Assembly (NCBI GenBank): GCA_029263395.1
Contig: JAJCXO010000187.1
Coordinates: 62,001 to 126,000 of the forward strand
Reading direction: 5' to 3'
Origin: Acidobacteriota bacterium
GTDB lineage: Bacteria; Acidobacteriota; Thermoanaerobaculia; Multivoradales; J023
Length of the DNA stretch: 64,000 nt
A program made the translations under genes and the position numbers. Below the pieces are notes generated by a model. The model was not told the DNA's origin and searched no databases. It saw only the letters and a list, made by a program, of their open reading frames with translations. Below are positions 34,343 to 43,000 of the stretch, piece after piece. How positions within the stretch are numbered: position 1 is the first letter of the stretch; each line of letters opens with the position of its first letter.

Positions 34343-36088
34343 GTGATCCCCAACGTGTTTCAGACTGTCCGCCACCTGCGACCCTCTCAGGTGCTCTGGC
34401 GCCTACGGTATGTTGTCGAGCATCAACTCGTTGGCACTCTGGGCCTTTCCCGGCAACGTCGAGCATGGAACGTACCCGACCGGCCGGCGATTCGAAACGA
34501 TTTCCCCCAAGTCCCGCAGCTTCCGTCACCGAGCCTGAAACGGCGTGTCTCGATGGAAGATCTCAACAACGGCATTTTGGAGCTCCTGAACGAACGCGTC
34601 AAAATCGGGCGCAGTCAACCCGACTGGCGACTCGGCGAACGCTCCAACGACCGACTGTGGACGGTAACCCTCCACTATCACGAGTGGCTCGAATCCCTGG
34701 CTGAGACCAAGGGAGAACAAAGGGCCGAAGCGGGCGCGCTGGTTCGCCACTATCTTTTCGATTGGCTCAAGCGTTGTCACGTCGATCAGCCCGGCGCCCC
34801 GGCGCTGGCTTGGAATGCCTACGCCATCGCAACCCGCCTGGGGGCTTGGATACGCTTGTTCCAAGGCGCTAGACCGTGGGTCTTCGAGCCGCAGCCAGAA
34901 CTCGAGCTCCAATTCTTGCGCAGCCTTTGGCAGCAGGCCAGCTATTTGAACGACCACATCGAATGGCATCTGCGCGGCAATCATCTGATGCGTGATGCAG
35001 TGGGCCTGGCCTGGGCAGGACGGTTCCTCGATGGCCCTGAGCCCCATGCCTGGCTACGGCAGGCGACATCCTTGGCCATCGAGCAGGCTACAGAACAGGT
35101 GCTGCCGGACGGTGGACATTTCGAGCGTAGCCCCGGCTACCACGTCGAGATCATGGAGGACCTGCTGGTACTGATCTTCCTCCTCGAAGACCGCGAGGCT
35201 CAGGAGAAACTGCGACAAACCTGGGCCAAGATGGCCGAGCACCTGGCTTGGATGCGTCACCCAGACGGTGACATCCCGTTGTTCAATGATGCAGCTCTGC
35301 GTGGAGCCGGCACGATCTCCAATTTATTCAGTCTGGGCGAACGCCTCGACGTTGCAGTGGATGCCTCGCCGAGGCGTGGTGGCAGGGTGTTTGCCGACAC
35401 TGGCATGGTGGTCTGGCAGGGAGCCCGCTGGACGCTGTTCTTCGACGTCGGCCTGGTTGGGCCGGATTTTCAACCCGGCCATGCCCATGCCGACACTTTG
35501 ACTATCGAAAGCTCGTTCGACGGTCGACGCCTTTTCGTCGATCCCGGATGCATCTGTTACGACGACGACCATCGGCGCCGCTACGATCGCAGCACCGAGG
35601 CCCACAATACGGTCTGTATCGACACCACCGATTCGAGCCAAATGTGGAAGATCTTCCGAGTCGGTCGCCGCGCCCGCCCCCTCGATGGGGTGACCGAGAT
35701 CCGCACGGACGGCTTGAGCGCAGCGAGTTCCCATGATGGTTACGACCACCTGCCGGGGAAGCCACGGCATCGTCGTGAGGTGACCGTTGAAGAAGGTGGC
35801 CCGCTGGTACTGCAAGACCATGTTGCGGGATCTGGACACCATCACGTCCAAGGCGGCTTGCTTGTCGCACCGTCATGGACTGTCGAAGCAACGGCCGATG
35901 GCTGGCGACTCTCGGACGAGGGCCACTGCGTGAAGGTGTCGCTAGACAGCAACCGAACCCTCGAGCGATGCATCGAACCCCGCCCCTATCACCCGTGTTA
36001 CGGCGTCGAACAGCAGGCGACACGCATCGGCTGGCGATGGCACGGAGAGCTCCCGGTGGACGTCCGCACCGTGGTCGAGCCGGGTTGA
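34343..36088 (+). CDS. Heparinase II/III-family protein
   Basis: A 581-residue protein. The N-terminal ~330 residues are an alpha/alpha toroid (R-G-N-H-L-M-R-D and G-H-F-E-R-S-P-G-Y-H blocks). The C-terminal ~240 residues are a beta-sandwich with G-H-A-H-A-D and the A-H-N-T-V block typical of Hepar_II_III. Such proteins cleave or remodel uronate-containing glycans and are frequent in exopolysaccharide clusters next to AsnB-like proteins and flippases, as here. The start is GTG 34343 with a weak upstream site. Whether it acts as a lyase on the locus's own glycan is inference. Confidence 0.87.
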   Translation: MIPNVFQTVRHLRPSQVLWRLRYVVEHQLVGTLGLSRQRRAWNVPDRPAIRNDFPQVPQLPSPSLKRRVSMEDLNNGILELLNERVKIGRSQPDWRLGERSNDRLWTVTLHYHEWLESLAETKGEQRAEAGALVRHYLFDWLKRCHVDQPGAPALAWNAYAIATRLGAWIRLFQGARPWVFEPQPELELQFLRSLWQQASYLNDHIEWHLRGNHLMRDAVGLAWAGRFLDGPEPHAWLRQATSLAIEQATEQVLPDGGHFERSPGYHVEIMEDLLVLIFLLEDREAQEKLRQTWAKMAEHLAWMRHPDGDIPLFNDAALRGAGTISNLFSLGERLDVAVDASPRRGGRVFADTGMVVWQGARWTLFFDVGLVGPDFQPGHAHADTLTIESSFDGRRLFVDPGCICYDDDHRRRYDRSTEAHNTVCIDTTDSSQMWKIFRVGRRARPLDGVTEIRTDGLSAASSHDGYDHLPGKPRHRREVTVEEGGPLVLQDHVAGSGHHHVQGGLLVAPSWTVEATADGWRLSDEGHCVKVSLDSNRTLERCIEPRPYHPCYGVEQQATRIGWRWHGELPVDVRTVVEPG

Positions 36089-36204
36089 TGCGCATCCGCA
36101 GTACTTGCCATGCAAGAGAACTGGGTGATCCGTGAGTTACGGCGACTCGCGAGCTTGCTCTGCGACCGCAGTGACCCGTGACTCGGTCTCTGCTGCGGAC
36201 TTTT

Positions 36205-36274
36205 GCTCGCTAACCGGCGCTCACTAACCGGCGCTCACTAACCGGCGTTCGCTAACCGGTATTCGCTAACCGGG
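36205..36274. repeat. Five tandem 14-bp repeats
   Basis: Five head-to-tail copies of a 14-bp unit, roughly GCTCGCTAACCGGC, drifting at the first and fifth bases and at the last. The last copy overlaps the end of the flippase gene and supplies its TAG stop (minus strand, 36268-36266). Since 14 is not a multiple of 3, unit number changes would alter the downstream tail, not the frame of the gene. Confidence 0.85.
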
Positions 36275-37897
36275 TGACCGTCTGAGCAACTGCTGACGCA
36301 CCCAAGAGCGAAGCCGGTCACGCTCGTCCGGCAGGATAGCCAGCCACCACGCCAACCCCGCGAACGTCGCAGCGGTCAGCCCCGCTCCGACGATGAGCAG
36401 CACAACTGGCTGGAGGTCGATCAAGACTCGACGCAGCATGACTCCGACTGCCCCCGCCACCAGTCCACAAAAACCGATGCGGGACAACGCCCCCCACGGA
36501 ACATACAACCTCTTTCCCGCCTTTTTCGGGGCAACATAAAGTAACAACAAGCTCGCGGCTACCAAGCCACTGGCTACCATCGCCGTAGCAACGCCTTCGA
36601 CGCCCAACCTGCCTACGAGCCATAGGCTCAGACCAAAAACACTCAGACCCTCGATCAACGTCACTTGCATCACGAGGTGGATGCGGTTGAGTCCGGCGAG
36701 CAGGTTGTTGCAGGCGTGCACTGCGGTTTGAGTCAACAGCCAGATCGCGAGCAAAGCGAGTAACGTGGCCGAAGGCTCGATCTGACGGGGAATCCAGACA
36801 GCTATCACCATATCCCCAAACAGCGCGCCAAGGACGGCAAACAAGGCACTCACACCGATTGCGGTCTTCGCCGACAAATCAAACGCTCGTTGTATCCACT
36901 GCCACTCGCCACGTGCTGCAGCCTCCCCAAAGGCTGGCCAGAAGCTCGCCGAGACGAGGCTGGCAATGCTGTAGGCGGTCATAAAGAGAGCCATCGATAC
37001 GGAGAAGACCGGCACCGCTGCAGGGCCCATTCCGTGGGAGATGATCGAGCTGCCCAAGGTGAACTTGAAGAGGTTCGCGAGGTTCGTCACCAGGAACATC
37101 AGGCTGGTGGAAAACAGCACTGGTGCCAGCGACCGAGAGGCCGCGCCGAGATGTAAGGCAAGCTCGGGCTGACGCTTGACAGCGTAGAAGGCAAGCACAA
37201 TCCAGTGCACCAATTCCCCGACGACCGTGGCGGTGACCACCGCCACTAATTGCCCGCGAAACAACACGACGCCGCAGGCCAGCAGCGCAAGTTGAAAGAG
37301 ACTCGAGAACGAACGATAAATCGAGACGGTGTATTGCTTTTGGAATCCGTCCAGGCCAGCGGCAAAAACTTTGAGCGGCAGAGGTAACAGCAGGCTCGCC
37401 ATCGCCAACAACACGACGTGCCGGGCCTGGGGGACTTGATCGAGCCCGATTCCAAGCAGGACATGCAGCGGTGCCAGCCAGACGGCGGGCAAGATCAACA
37501 CGACACAGGTCGCGGCGATCGCCGAATAAATCAAGAATGCGGTTGCAATCGTTTGGCGGATGGACTTCTCGTCATCGTTCCCCCGCGCCGAGGCAACGTT
37601 GTTGACAACGCCGAAGTGAAGACCAAAATCCAGCAGATTTGCCGCCGCAACCAAGCCTAAAATCGCCATGTAGAGGCCGTATTGGTAGAGTTCCAGGCCC
37701 CAAATCAGCAGCGGCACGCGGATCAGCGAAACCACCGCGCTGATGCCTCGATCGAGTCCACCAAACGCCACCGCCAGCCGAGCGAGCTGGAATCGTCGAG
37801 CTGAACGTGCCGCTGGCCTTGGCGTCAGACCTGGCTTCGGCGTCAGACCCGACGCCTCGGCAGGCAGCTCCTGGGCACCAGGTCCGTCGACATTCAA
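36266..37897 (-). CDS. Polysaccharide flippase (Wzx/MOP superfamily)
   Basis: About a dozen hydrophobic segments spread over ~500 residues, with the Polysacc_synt start (R-G-I-S-A-V-V-S-L-I-R-V-P-L-L-I-W) and Y-Q-Y-G-L-Y block. It would flip lipid-linked glycan units across the inner membrane. The frame is open up to an ATG at 38005, but that would start 2 bp from the asnB remnant. A TTG at 37897 with GAGGAG 6 bases upstream is a better start, leaving a 43-residue Pro/Ala-rich cytoplasmic head. The presence of both a flippase and an ABC exporter suggests two glycan routes. Confidence 0.83.
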   Translation of the reverse strand: MNVDGPGAQELPAEASGLTPKPGLTPRPAARSARRFQLARLAVAFGGLDRGISAVVSLIRVPLLIWGLELYQYGLYMAILGLVAAANLLDFGLHFGVVNNVASARGNDDEKSIRQTIATAFLIYSAIAATCVVLILPAVWLAPLHVLLGIGLDQVPQARHVVLLAMASLLLPLPLKVFAAGLDGFQKQYTVSIYRSFSSLFQLALLACGVVLFRGQLVAVVTATVVGELVHWIVLAFYAVKRQPELALHLGAASRSLAPVLFSTSLMFLVTNLANLFKFTLGSSIISHGMGPAAVPVFSVSMALFMTAYSIASLVSASFWPAFGEAAARGEWQWIQRAFDLSAKTAIGVSALFAVLGALFGDMVIAVWIPRQIEPSATLLALLAIWLLTQTAVHACNNLLAGLNRIHLVMQVTLIEGLSVFGLSLWLVGRLGVEGVATAMVASGLVAASLLLLYVAPKKAGKRLYVPWGALSRIGFCGLVAGAVGVMLRRVLIDLQPVVLLIVGAGLTAATFAGLAWWLAILPDERDRLRSWVRQQLLRRSPG

Positions 37898-38007
37898 CAA
37901 TCTCTCCTCGATGCGATCACGGTTCTTCGCGCTCCAGAGCGCAAACCACCCGATACCCGATCGGGAGTCGAGCCGCGCCGGCAGGCGGATGCTAACATGC
38001 GGCATCG

Positions 38008-38118
38008 ATGTGTGGGATCACGGGGATCGTTTCGGCGTCGCGGGCGAACCCCGTTGCTGTGCAGGCGATGAGCGATCTGCTGGACGACCGTGGACCCGAC
38101 GGCGAAGATACCTTGCGG
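38008..38118 (+). pseudogene. asnB: Asparagine synthetase N-terminal remnant
   Basis: The first ~35 codons read as the start of a class II glutamine amidotransferase AsnB: M-C-G-I-T-G-I-V with the Cys2 nucleophile, then L-L-D-D-R-G-P-D-G-E. Homology stops abruptly after that, and the sequence then turns, in another frame, into an antitoxin gene. AsnB-type proteins usually sit beside heparinase and flippase genes in glycan loci, so this is the stump of a neighbour removed by deletion or insertion. Confidence 0.65.
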
Positions 38119-38180
38119 CCCACCCATCAAGACCGGCACTCCTCCACCTCGGTAGTACTGACAACAACAGGCCGCTCCTT

Positions 38181-38486
38181 GTGCCGGCAGCTGCATTCGC
38201 TGCGTTCGCCGCGATTCTCAGTGAGCTGGCATCTGGCCACGCCGTCACCGTAGCGGCTGCCCAGGCTGAATTGACAACCCAACAGGCTGCCGATCTGCTC
38301 AACGTTTCGCGTCCGTTTCTCATCGGCCTTCTCGATAAAGAAGAAATACCTCATCGGCGGGTGGGCAATCGACGCAAGATTCTTCTGGCCGATCTACTCG
38401 ACTTCAAGCGCATCGACGACGCCCGTCGCCGCGCCATCCTCGACGGCTTGACTGCCGAAGCACAGGAGCTGGGGCTCTACGATTGA
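38181..38486 (+). CDS. Orphan excisionase-like HTH antitoxin, probably 5' truncated
   Basis: The core L-T-T-Q-Q-A-A-D-L-L-N-V-S-R-P-F-L, then E-I-P-H-R-R-V-G and R-R-K-I-L-L-A-D-L-L-D-F-K, is the excisionase-type winged HTH of a common antitoxin family usually followed by a PIN-domain toxin. The frame is open well upstream into the flank of the asnB remnant, so the original start was probably lost; GTG 38181 is the best remaining one. No PIN gene follows: the next gene is a convergent one whose end overlaps by 10 bp. Whether it is still expressed is unknown. Confidence 0.6.
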   Translation: MPAAAFAAFAAILSELASGHAVTVAAAQAELTTQQAADLLNVSRPFLIGLLDKEEIPHRRVGNRRKILLADLLDFKRIDDARRRAILDGLTAEAQELGLYD

Positions 38487-39004
38487 GCCTGCGACGCCGA
38501 CTCATCGCGATAGTTGACCACTCTCGAGAGGCGTTCGATCGCCCGGTTGGCAATACCCGCGGGTACTGAACGCAGCAGCCGGACCACTCGCTGGAAACAG
38601 TCTCTCCCTGCAACGTGGGCGCCGTACCAGACCTCCAGCCGGGTGACGATCTTGATCAGCGGCTCCTTGTCTGATTCCGCAGAACGACGGGCCATCGCCT
38701 GCGACATTTCAATCAGCTCCCGGTAAGGGATCTCGAGGTTGGGATCGAGTACGTCGCGGGGCGTTTCCCAGGTCGCCCCGAGCAACGTCTCCAGGATCTC
38801 GAAGGTGAAGAGGCCATCCGCCAAACGGGCGACATTGGCATCGTCCGCCATCTGCTGCAGTTGGTCCATCTCCGCAGCGACGCGGGGGTCGTGGCGGATC
38901 AGCGGCGCCAGGCGACGGGCGGTGTCGTCAGGGATGTTGCCGGTGCCGTCCGCTAAGATAGCGAGGTCTCGGAGCGTCAGGCCAATTGCGGTCTGGGATG
39001 CCAT
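38477..39004 (-). CDS. Hypothetical protein (175 aa)
   Basis: A soluble, charged, mostly helical protein with no recognised domain. Visible features are T-L-R-D-L-A-I-L-A-D-G-T-G near the start, a D-D-A-N-V-A-R-L-A-D-G-L-F segment and an R-V-V-R-L-L-R-S-V-P-A-G-I-A-N-R tail. The first part, with H-D-P-R-V-A-A-E-M, loosely recalls anti-sigma or zinc-finger-like regulators, but no Cys/His cluster is present. The ATG at 39004 has AGAGGA 8-9 bases upstream; an upstream in-frame ATG at 39118 lacks such a site. It is convergent with the orphan antitoxin and overlaps it by 10 bp. Confidence 0.6.
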   Translation of the reverse strand: MASQTAIGLTLRDLAILADGTGNIPDDTARRLAPLIRHDPRVAAEMDQLQQMADDANVARLADGLFTFEILETLLGATWETPRDVLDPNLEIPYRELIEMSQAMARRSAESDKEPLIKIVTRLEVWYGAHVAGRDCFQRVVRLLRSVPAGIANRAIERLSRVVNYRDESASQAQS

Positions 39005-39421
39005 AGTCGTGTCCTCTCGGTAAGGTCTCAACAGGGTTTTGGCGGATGTCTTCGCACGGGTTCGGGGCGTTGGCTCCTGGGCTTCTTCGTCTTTGCGGCA
39101 GTGATATGGCAAGGCCAAGACTTAACACAAGACTTAACACAAGACTTAAGAGCACATAAATTCAACTCAGGGACATAAATAGGTGCTTTTGTTGTAGCCA
39201 GCCAAAACTATTACCCCTTTGAAGACGTCTTCACTTCAAGATAGAGTTAATGCTAAGCTTCTAGAATGTAGTTCGTCAACAGTTTTTAATCAAGTTAAAG
39301 ACATTTTCTATATTTGCGCTTTCATATAAGTTGGGGTAGCCTCGTCAGCGGGGTCTTACACCCCAGAAAGACGTATGCCAATGACAGCGTCTGCCAAAAA
39401 AAATAGAGGTGACATCTCTCC
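39005..39421. other. AT-rich divergent intergenic region
   Basis: This 417-bp gap separates the 175-aa hypothetical gene (minus) from the XRE gene (plus). Its middle (about 39120-39330) is clearly richer in A/T than the flanks and includes a duplicated ACACAAGACTTAA at 39126-39150. It should hold both promoters. No small gene was supported. Confidence 0.45.
39405..39419 (+). promoter_or_regulatory. Near-palindrome over the XRE gene ribosome site
   Basis: AGAGGTGACATCTCT is a 15-bp near-perfect palindrome with one mismatched pair, ending 2 bases before the ATG at 39422 and overlapping the AGAGG ribosome site. Its place fits an autoregulatory operator for the XRE protein or an RNA hairpin that masks translation start. 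Confidence 0.4.
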
Positions 39422-39895
39422 ATGACCTACCATCGTGACGACATAGGCCCAGCCCTGAAGGCGATGCGCAAAGCTCGCCGCCTGAAGCAGTTCGAAGTGG
39501 CACAGAAAATTGGTCGCTCAGAACCCAGCATCAGTCGACTCGAGCGAGCCGGTTCGAACCCCCAAGTATCGAACCTGCTGTCGTATCTGGACGCGCTCGG
39601 CGCCAACTTGCTCGACCTGCATCACCAGCTGACCCACCGGGACCCAGTCAGTTTGGTGCTCGAGCAGCAGGTGGCCCAAGGTGAGCAGCGACTGAGAGTG
39701 GAGCCGGCCTACCGTCAAATGGCGCGGGACCTGATCGAGCGTTTCGGTGGCACCGACCTGCCACCCGGCCTGCGCGCCTTGGCCGGCCTGCTCGACGAGC
39801 ACGACGCGCGCCTGCGGGCGATCGAGGACCGGTTAACTCTGGGTAGCGAGGAGGGCGGAGCGGACGGAGCGGACAGTAGCCTGGTCGAGGGTTAG
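39422..39895 (+). CDS. XRE-family helix-turn-helix regulator
   Basis: A 157-residue protein with a Cro/CI HTH at ~8-65 (M-R-K-A-R-R-L-K-Q-F-E-V-A-Q-K-I-G, I-S-R-L-E-R) and a helical C-terminal half, ending in a Gly/Asp-rich tail. It converges on the TPR protein gene and overlaps it by 63 bp at the 3' ends. The close pairing of a small HTH with a TPR protein suggests a sensor/regulator pair. Confidence 0.85.
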   Translation: MTYHRDDIGPALKAMRKARRLKQFEVAQKIGRSEPSISRLERAGSNPQVSNLLSYLDALGANLLDLHHQLTHRDPVSLVLEQQVAQGEQRLRVEPAYRQMARDLIERFGGTDLPPGLRALAGLLDEHDARLRAIEDRLTLGSEEGGADGADSSLVEG

Positions 39896-40864
39896 CTCCG
39901 ACGCCGCTTGATGCAGAACCTTGAGCGCCTTGTAGGCCTCGGTTTCGTTGCGGAGTGCCTGCAACACGCCAAACGACGACAGCGCCAGGGTGCGGGCACT
40001 GCCCGCATCTCCACGCTCGAGATGAACTTCCGCCAGATCCAACAACAGCAAGGCACGATCGTAGCCATCGGCACGTGCTTCGATGCCGACACGGGCGCGT
40101 TCGAGAGCGGCAACCGCGTTGTCGAGTTGGCCCAAACGCCGCATCAATTTGCCGACCAGCCAGTGCATCCGCAATTCCGTAAAGGTGCCAGCCTGCGTAT
40201 AGCGCCCAGCTTCGGCTACATTCAGGGCGGCCGCCTGGAGTTCACGCCGACTGGAACTCAGCTCAAGGCGGGCAGCAGCTAGGTTGTAAACCGCCGAGAG
40301 ATGGAATCGATCGCCGTTGTGTTGCAACAGCGTCAGAGCTTCTTCGGCATCGGCAGCGACACGAGCAAATTCGTAGAACCTGCCGTGAATCGCTGCTGAC
40401 GAAATCAGGCGCTTGCCTAACTCTCGACCACCACGGGGCCGCCAATAAGCCATCACTGCATCCATCATCTCGAAAGCTTCTGCTTTTCGGCGCTGATCGG
40501 CGCGCAGATAGGCCAACCGACGCAGCACTTCAGCGCGATTAAGAATATCTGACGCTGGTAACACTCGGGCAGCGATGAGCAGCGCAGCTTCAGCTTCGTC
40601 AAACCGTGCCATCGCACGGCACGCAGAGCCGTAGGTCCACCAGGCAAGGGCGACCAATCTGGGCCATCGGGACTGCGGCGGTAATTTGGCTTGGGCTTCG
40701 AGGACTGTTTCAGCCACACCTACCGCTGCTGGCGGGTCCAAGAAACGAAGCTCCTCAGCACGCAGAGCCACCGCCCGCACCAACGCGGGTGACGGCGCAC
40801 CCTCTAGCACCTTGCGAGCACTCGCCTGATCGGCAATCACCCCTGCCTCGGCAATCCTTCCCAT
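39833..40864 (-). CDS. TPR-repeat protein
   Basis: About 343 residues of alpha-helical repeats: A-E-A-A-L-L-I-A-A-R-V-L, D-A-E-E-A-L-T-L-L, A-V-A-A-L-E-R-A-R-V-G and L-A-E-V-H-L-E-R-G-D blocks, each like a TPR helix pair. No enzyme domain or membrane segment. I use the ATG at 40864 (M-G-R-I-A-E-A-G); an upstream start at 40903 is possible. Likely a protein-protein interaction scaffold tied to the neighbouring XRE genes. Confidence 0.75.
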   Translation of the reverse strand: MGRIAEAGVIADQASARKVLEGAPSPALVRAVALRAEELRFLDPPAAVGVAETVLEAQAKLPPQSRWPRLVALAWWTYGSACRAMARFDEAEAALLIAARVLPASDILNRAEVLRRLAYLRADQRRKAEAFEMMDAVMAYWRPRGGRELGKRLISSAAIHGRFYEFARVAADAEEALTLLQHNGDRFHLSAVYNLAAARLELSSSRRELQAAALNVAEAGRYTQAGTFTELRMHWLVGKLMRRLGQLDNAVAALERARVGIEARADGYDRALLLLDLAEVHLERGDAGSARTLALSSFGVLQALRNETEAYKALKVLHQAASELTLDQATVRSVRSALLATQS

Positions 40865-41384
40865 AGGTGCCTGACGGTAGCAAAGTCTCCTACCGGGCTG
40901 CAAGCGAGCGGCGGCCGGTTCCCGGCTCGCCGCGATCTTAAAGAAGCATCTAGCCTTCTGGATCCATCAACGGACCATGACCTGCAATCACCGAAGTTTG
41001 CACGTGCATCAGGTTGCTCCAAATCAACCCGAGTCGTGGGCGGCGAAATTGCGGCCCTGCGCTCGGACCAAGGCCGATTCTCTCCTATTTGCCACCAACT
41101 TTACATTGAGCGCAAGTTCGGCGCATCCTGTGGGCATTCTGCACCCACCACACAGAGAAGACTCGATTCTGAGCATCAAGTCGCCTTTGGGGCGGGCGAG
41201 AGATTTGCCCGATCGAACCAAAACCGGACATAGAGTCCTGAATTGCCCCGACACTCGGCACGTTGAACGTTTCCGTCGAACGAAAGATCTGCCTGTTACA
41301 AGTTGATTCCTACTGCATATCTTTCGAATTCTCGGAAGGATCCGCAAGACCGAGACAAATCTCTATTTATGGCGACAAGTCACG
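40865..41384. other. Divergent intergenic region, no gene seen
   Basis: A 520-bp gap between the TPR gene (minus) and the HTH-like gene (plus). I found no convincing reading frame, RNA gene or repeat. The last ~80 bp are AT-rich and likely carry the promoter of the gene at 41385. Confidence 0.4.
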
Positions 41385-42008
41385 TTGAATCAGAGCTTTA
41401 CCTCACTTGAGCAGATCGCCGCCGATGTGGTACTCATGACCACCATGAGCATGTTCTCCGACATCCTCAAGGAGATTGGCGGCGACTTTCTCTTCCAGAT
41501 GATGCGTCGCGTAAACACCGAGAGTCAGGCCGTTTTCGCCAAGAAAACCGACCTGGGCGAGAGCAAGATCAGTGAATACAAGAACAGCAAAAGGTGCCCC
41601 ACTACCGCCCTGGAAAAAATTTCGGAAGTCACCAACCTGAATGCTCATCAGCTCGGCTGGTTGATCGGCTACCTACTCGAGCAAACATATCGACCCCATC
41701 GCTTTGAGCTCTACAGTCGCGGGGACGACGCCAAGGCCGACGAGGTGCGCGAGCCGCACATCCCCTATGGCAAGCCAACCCTCGAGGAGCGACTCGAGAT
41801 GCTCCAGCGGCTCGACCTCAACAGACTCAACGTCAGCTCCGAGGATCGTATTGTCCTCGCCAGAACGTACAAGACCTTGCGGCAGACTTGCGAACGCACC
41901 CTGACGGCCCATCAGCAACTGGCGGCGGATCTGGAAGAGCTGATCAACGGATTCGAAGACAGCATCCAGGCCGCGCGTCTGCGCCAGGCGCGGAACGCCA
42001 AGGATTGA
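41385..42008 (+). CDS. Helix-turn-helix-like DNA-binding protein
   Basis: A 207-residue protein. Residues ~40-85 form an HTH of the XRE type (A-V-F-A-K-K-T-D-L-G-E-S-K-I-S-E-Y-K, then P-T-T-A-L-E-K-I). The C-terminal ~90 residues are long charged helices. The start is a TTG without an obvious ribosome site; the ATGs at 41436 onward are alternatives. It has its own 520-bp upstream region. Targets unknown. Confidence 0.65.
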   Translation: MNQSFTSLEQIAADVVLMTTMSMFSDILKEIGGDFLFQMMRRVNTESQAVFAKKTDLGESKISEYKNSKRCPTTALEKISEVTNLNAHQLGWLIGYLLEQTYRPHRFELYSRGDDAKADEVREPHIPYGKPTLEERLEMLQRLDLNRLNVSSEDRIVLARTYKTLRQTCERTLTAHQQLAADLEELINGFEDSIQAARLRQARNAKD

Positions 42009-42168
42009 CCCCAGACAGGGGATCGCGAGGGTAAAGGCAGTAGGGGCGCACGGCCGCGCGCCCGTCTGCCGAATCGGGCCGGGCACGAGACAACCTCGCC
42101 AAGAGACCGGGGCCACCAGTGTCTCTCTATGGCAAAGAAAAGATCCTCAAGACGGAGATCCAGGGTCA

Positions 42169-42193
42169 AATCTTGCCCTGCAAGGGCAAGATT
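42169..42193. repeat. Perfect 11-bp inverted repeat hairpin
   Basis: AATCTTGCCCT and AGGGCAAGATT pair perfectly across a 3-base loop, 160 bp past the stop of the HTH-like gene and 206 bp before the next gene. No T-run follows. It lies in a 390-bp gap (42009-42398) with no convincing gene. It could be a transcription terminator of unusual type, an mRNA-stabilising stem or a small binding site. Confidence 0.6.
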
Positions 42194-42398
42194 GCCCCAT
42201 CTTTCCCGAGATCTTTACCTTCCCGGGCATTGCTCTCTCAAATCTCTCCAGGGCAGAATATTTTCTGTCACGAGACACCAGACGACGCAAACAAACAACT
42301 GGTGAGCGTGAAAATCACAGTTGTTGCCAACGCCAACGCCTGCTGTCTCTGACAAATAAAGGTTCTCGATTCCTCAAAATCGAAGAAAGGAGCTAGCA

Positions 42399-42767
42399 AT
42401 GCAACCAGTCCAACCCGACCTGAAGGAGATGAAAGCAGAGAGAACCCAATTCGACTTGAGTCTATTGGATGGCTGGGTCCCGATCAACGGATCCAGAGCG
42501 TCGGCAATCAGGGAACAGAAGATCGAAGGCCTGTGGACGGCACTCGAGATGACTGACCACCTGGAAGCCTGCGAGACCGTGGCCGAGCTCGGCCGGATCG
42601 CGGAACCGTTCTCCGTGACGCCCGATCTCGACGTGCGCGGCAAGATCGTCTACGTGACGATCGGCGCCGAGCACAAGGAAGTGACCCGGGCCGAATTCGA
42701 GTTTGCCCTCGAAGTCGACCGCCAACTTGGGGATGGCTCCAAATGCCAAGCCCTGGTCGGCAAATAA
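42399..42767 (+). CDS. Pterin-4a-carbinolamine dehydratase-like protein lacking the HHP motif
   Basis: A 122-residue protein whose second half follows the PCD (PhhB/DCoH) pattern: L-L-D-G-W-V near the start, then E-A-C-E-T-V-A-E-L-G, P-D-L-D-V-R, I-V-Y-V-T-I and T-R-A-E-F-E-F-A-L-E-V-D. In active enzymes the P-D-L-D-V block is preceded by His-His; here it reads S-V-T-P-D-L-D-V, so the catalytic histidines are gone. It is probably a non-enzymatic member, or only fold-related. AGGAG lies 7 bases before the ATG. It sits 233 bp before the next same-strand gene. Confidence 0.55.
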   Translation: MQPVQPDLKEMKAERTQFDLSLLDGWVPINGSRASAIREQKIEGLWTALEMTDHLEACETVAELGRIAEPFSVTPDLDVRGKIVYVTIGAEHKEVTRAEFEFALEVDRQLGDGSKCQALVGK

Positions 42768-43000
42768 CCCTTTGACCCGCCGGCGCCCTGCGGGGTCACG
42801 CACGAGATGGCGTACACCCCCCAACGGGCGCCGACGTCCCCCGAGGATCCCAGGTCTTGCTCGTCAGAAGGTCTGCTGGCGGGACCCGATCTTCGGCACA
42901 ACTGAAGCCCCCGAACCGCTACCGGGCCGAAATCCCAACACGACCCGAACGGTTCGGGCTCCATCCAAATTTGTCTCGAACTTTCAAAGGAGAAAAAGCT

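Noticed and set aside
42119-42352. A 77-codon frame over the 11-bp hairpin
   Set aside because: There is no ribosome site or recognisable protein pattern, and the hairpin lies inside it.
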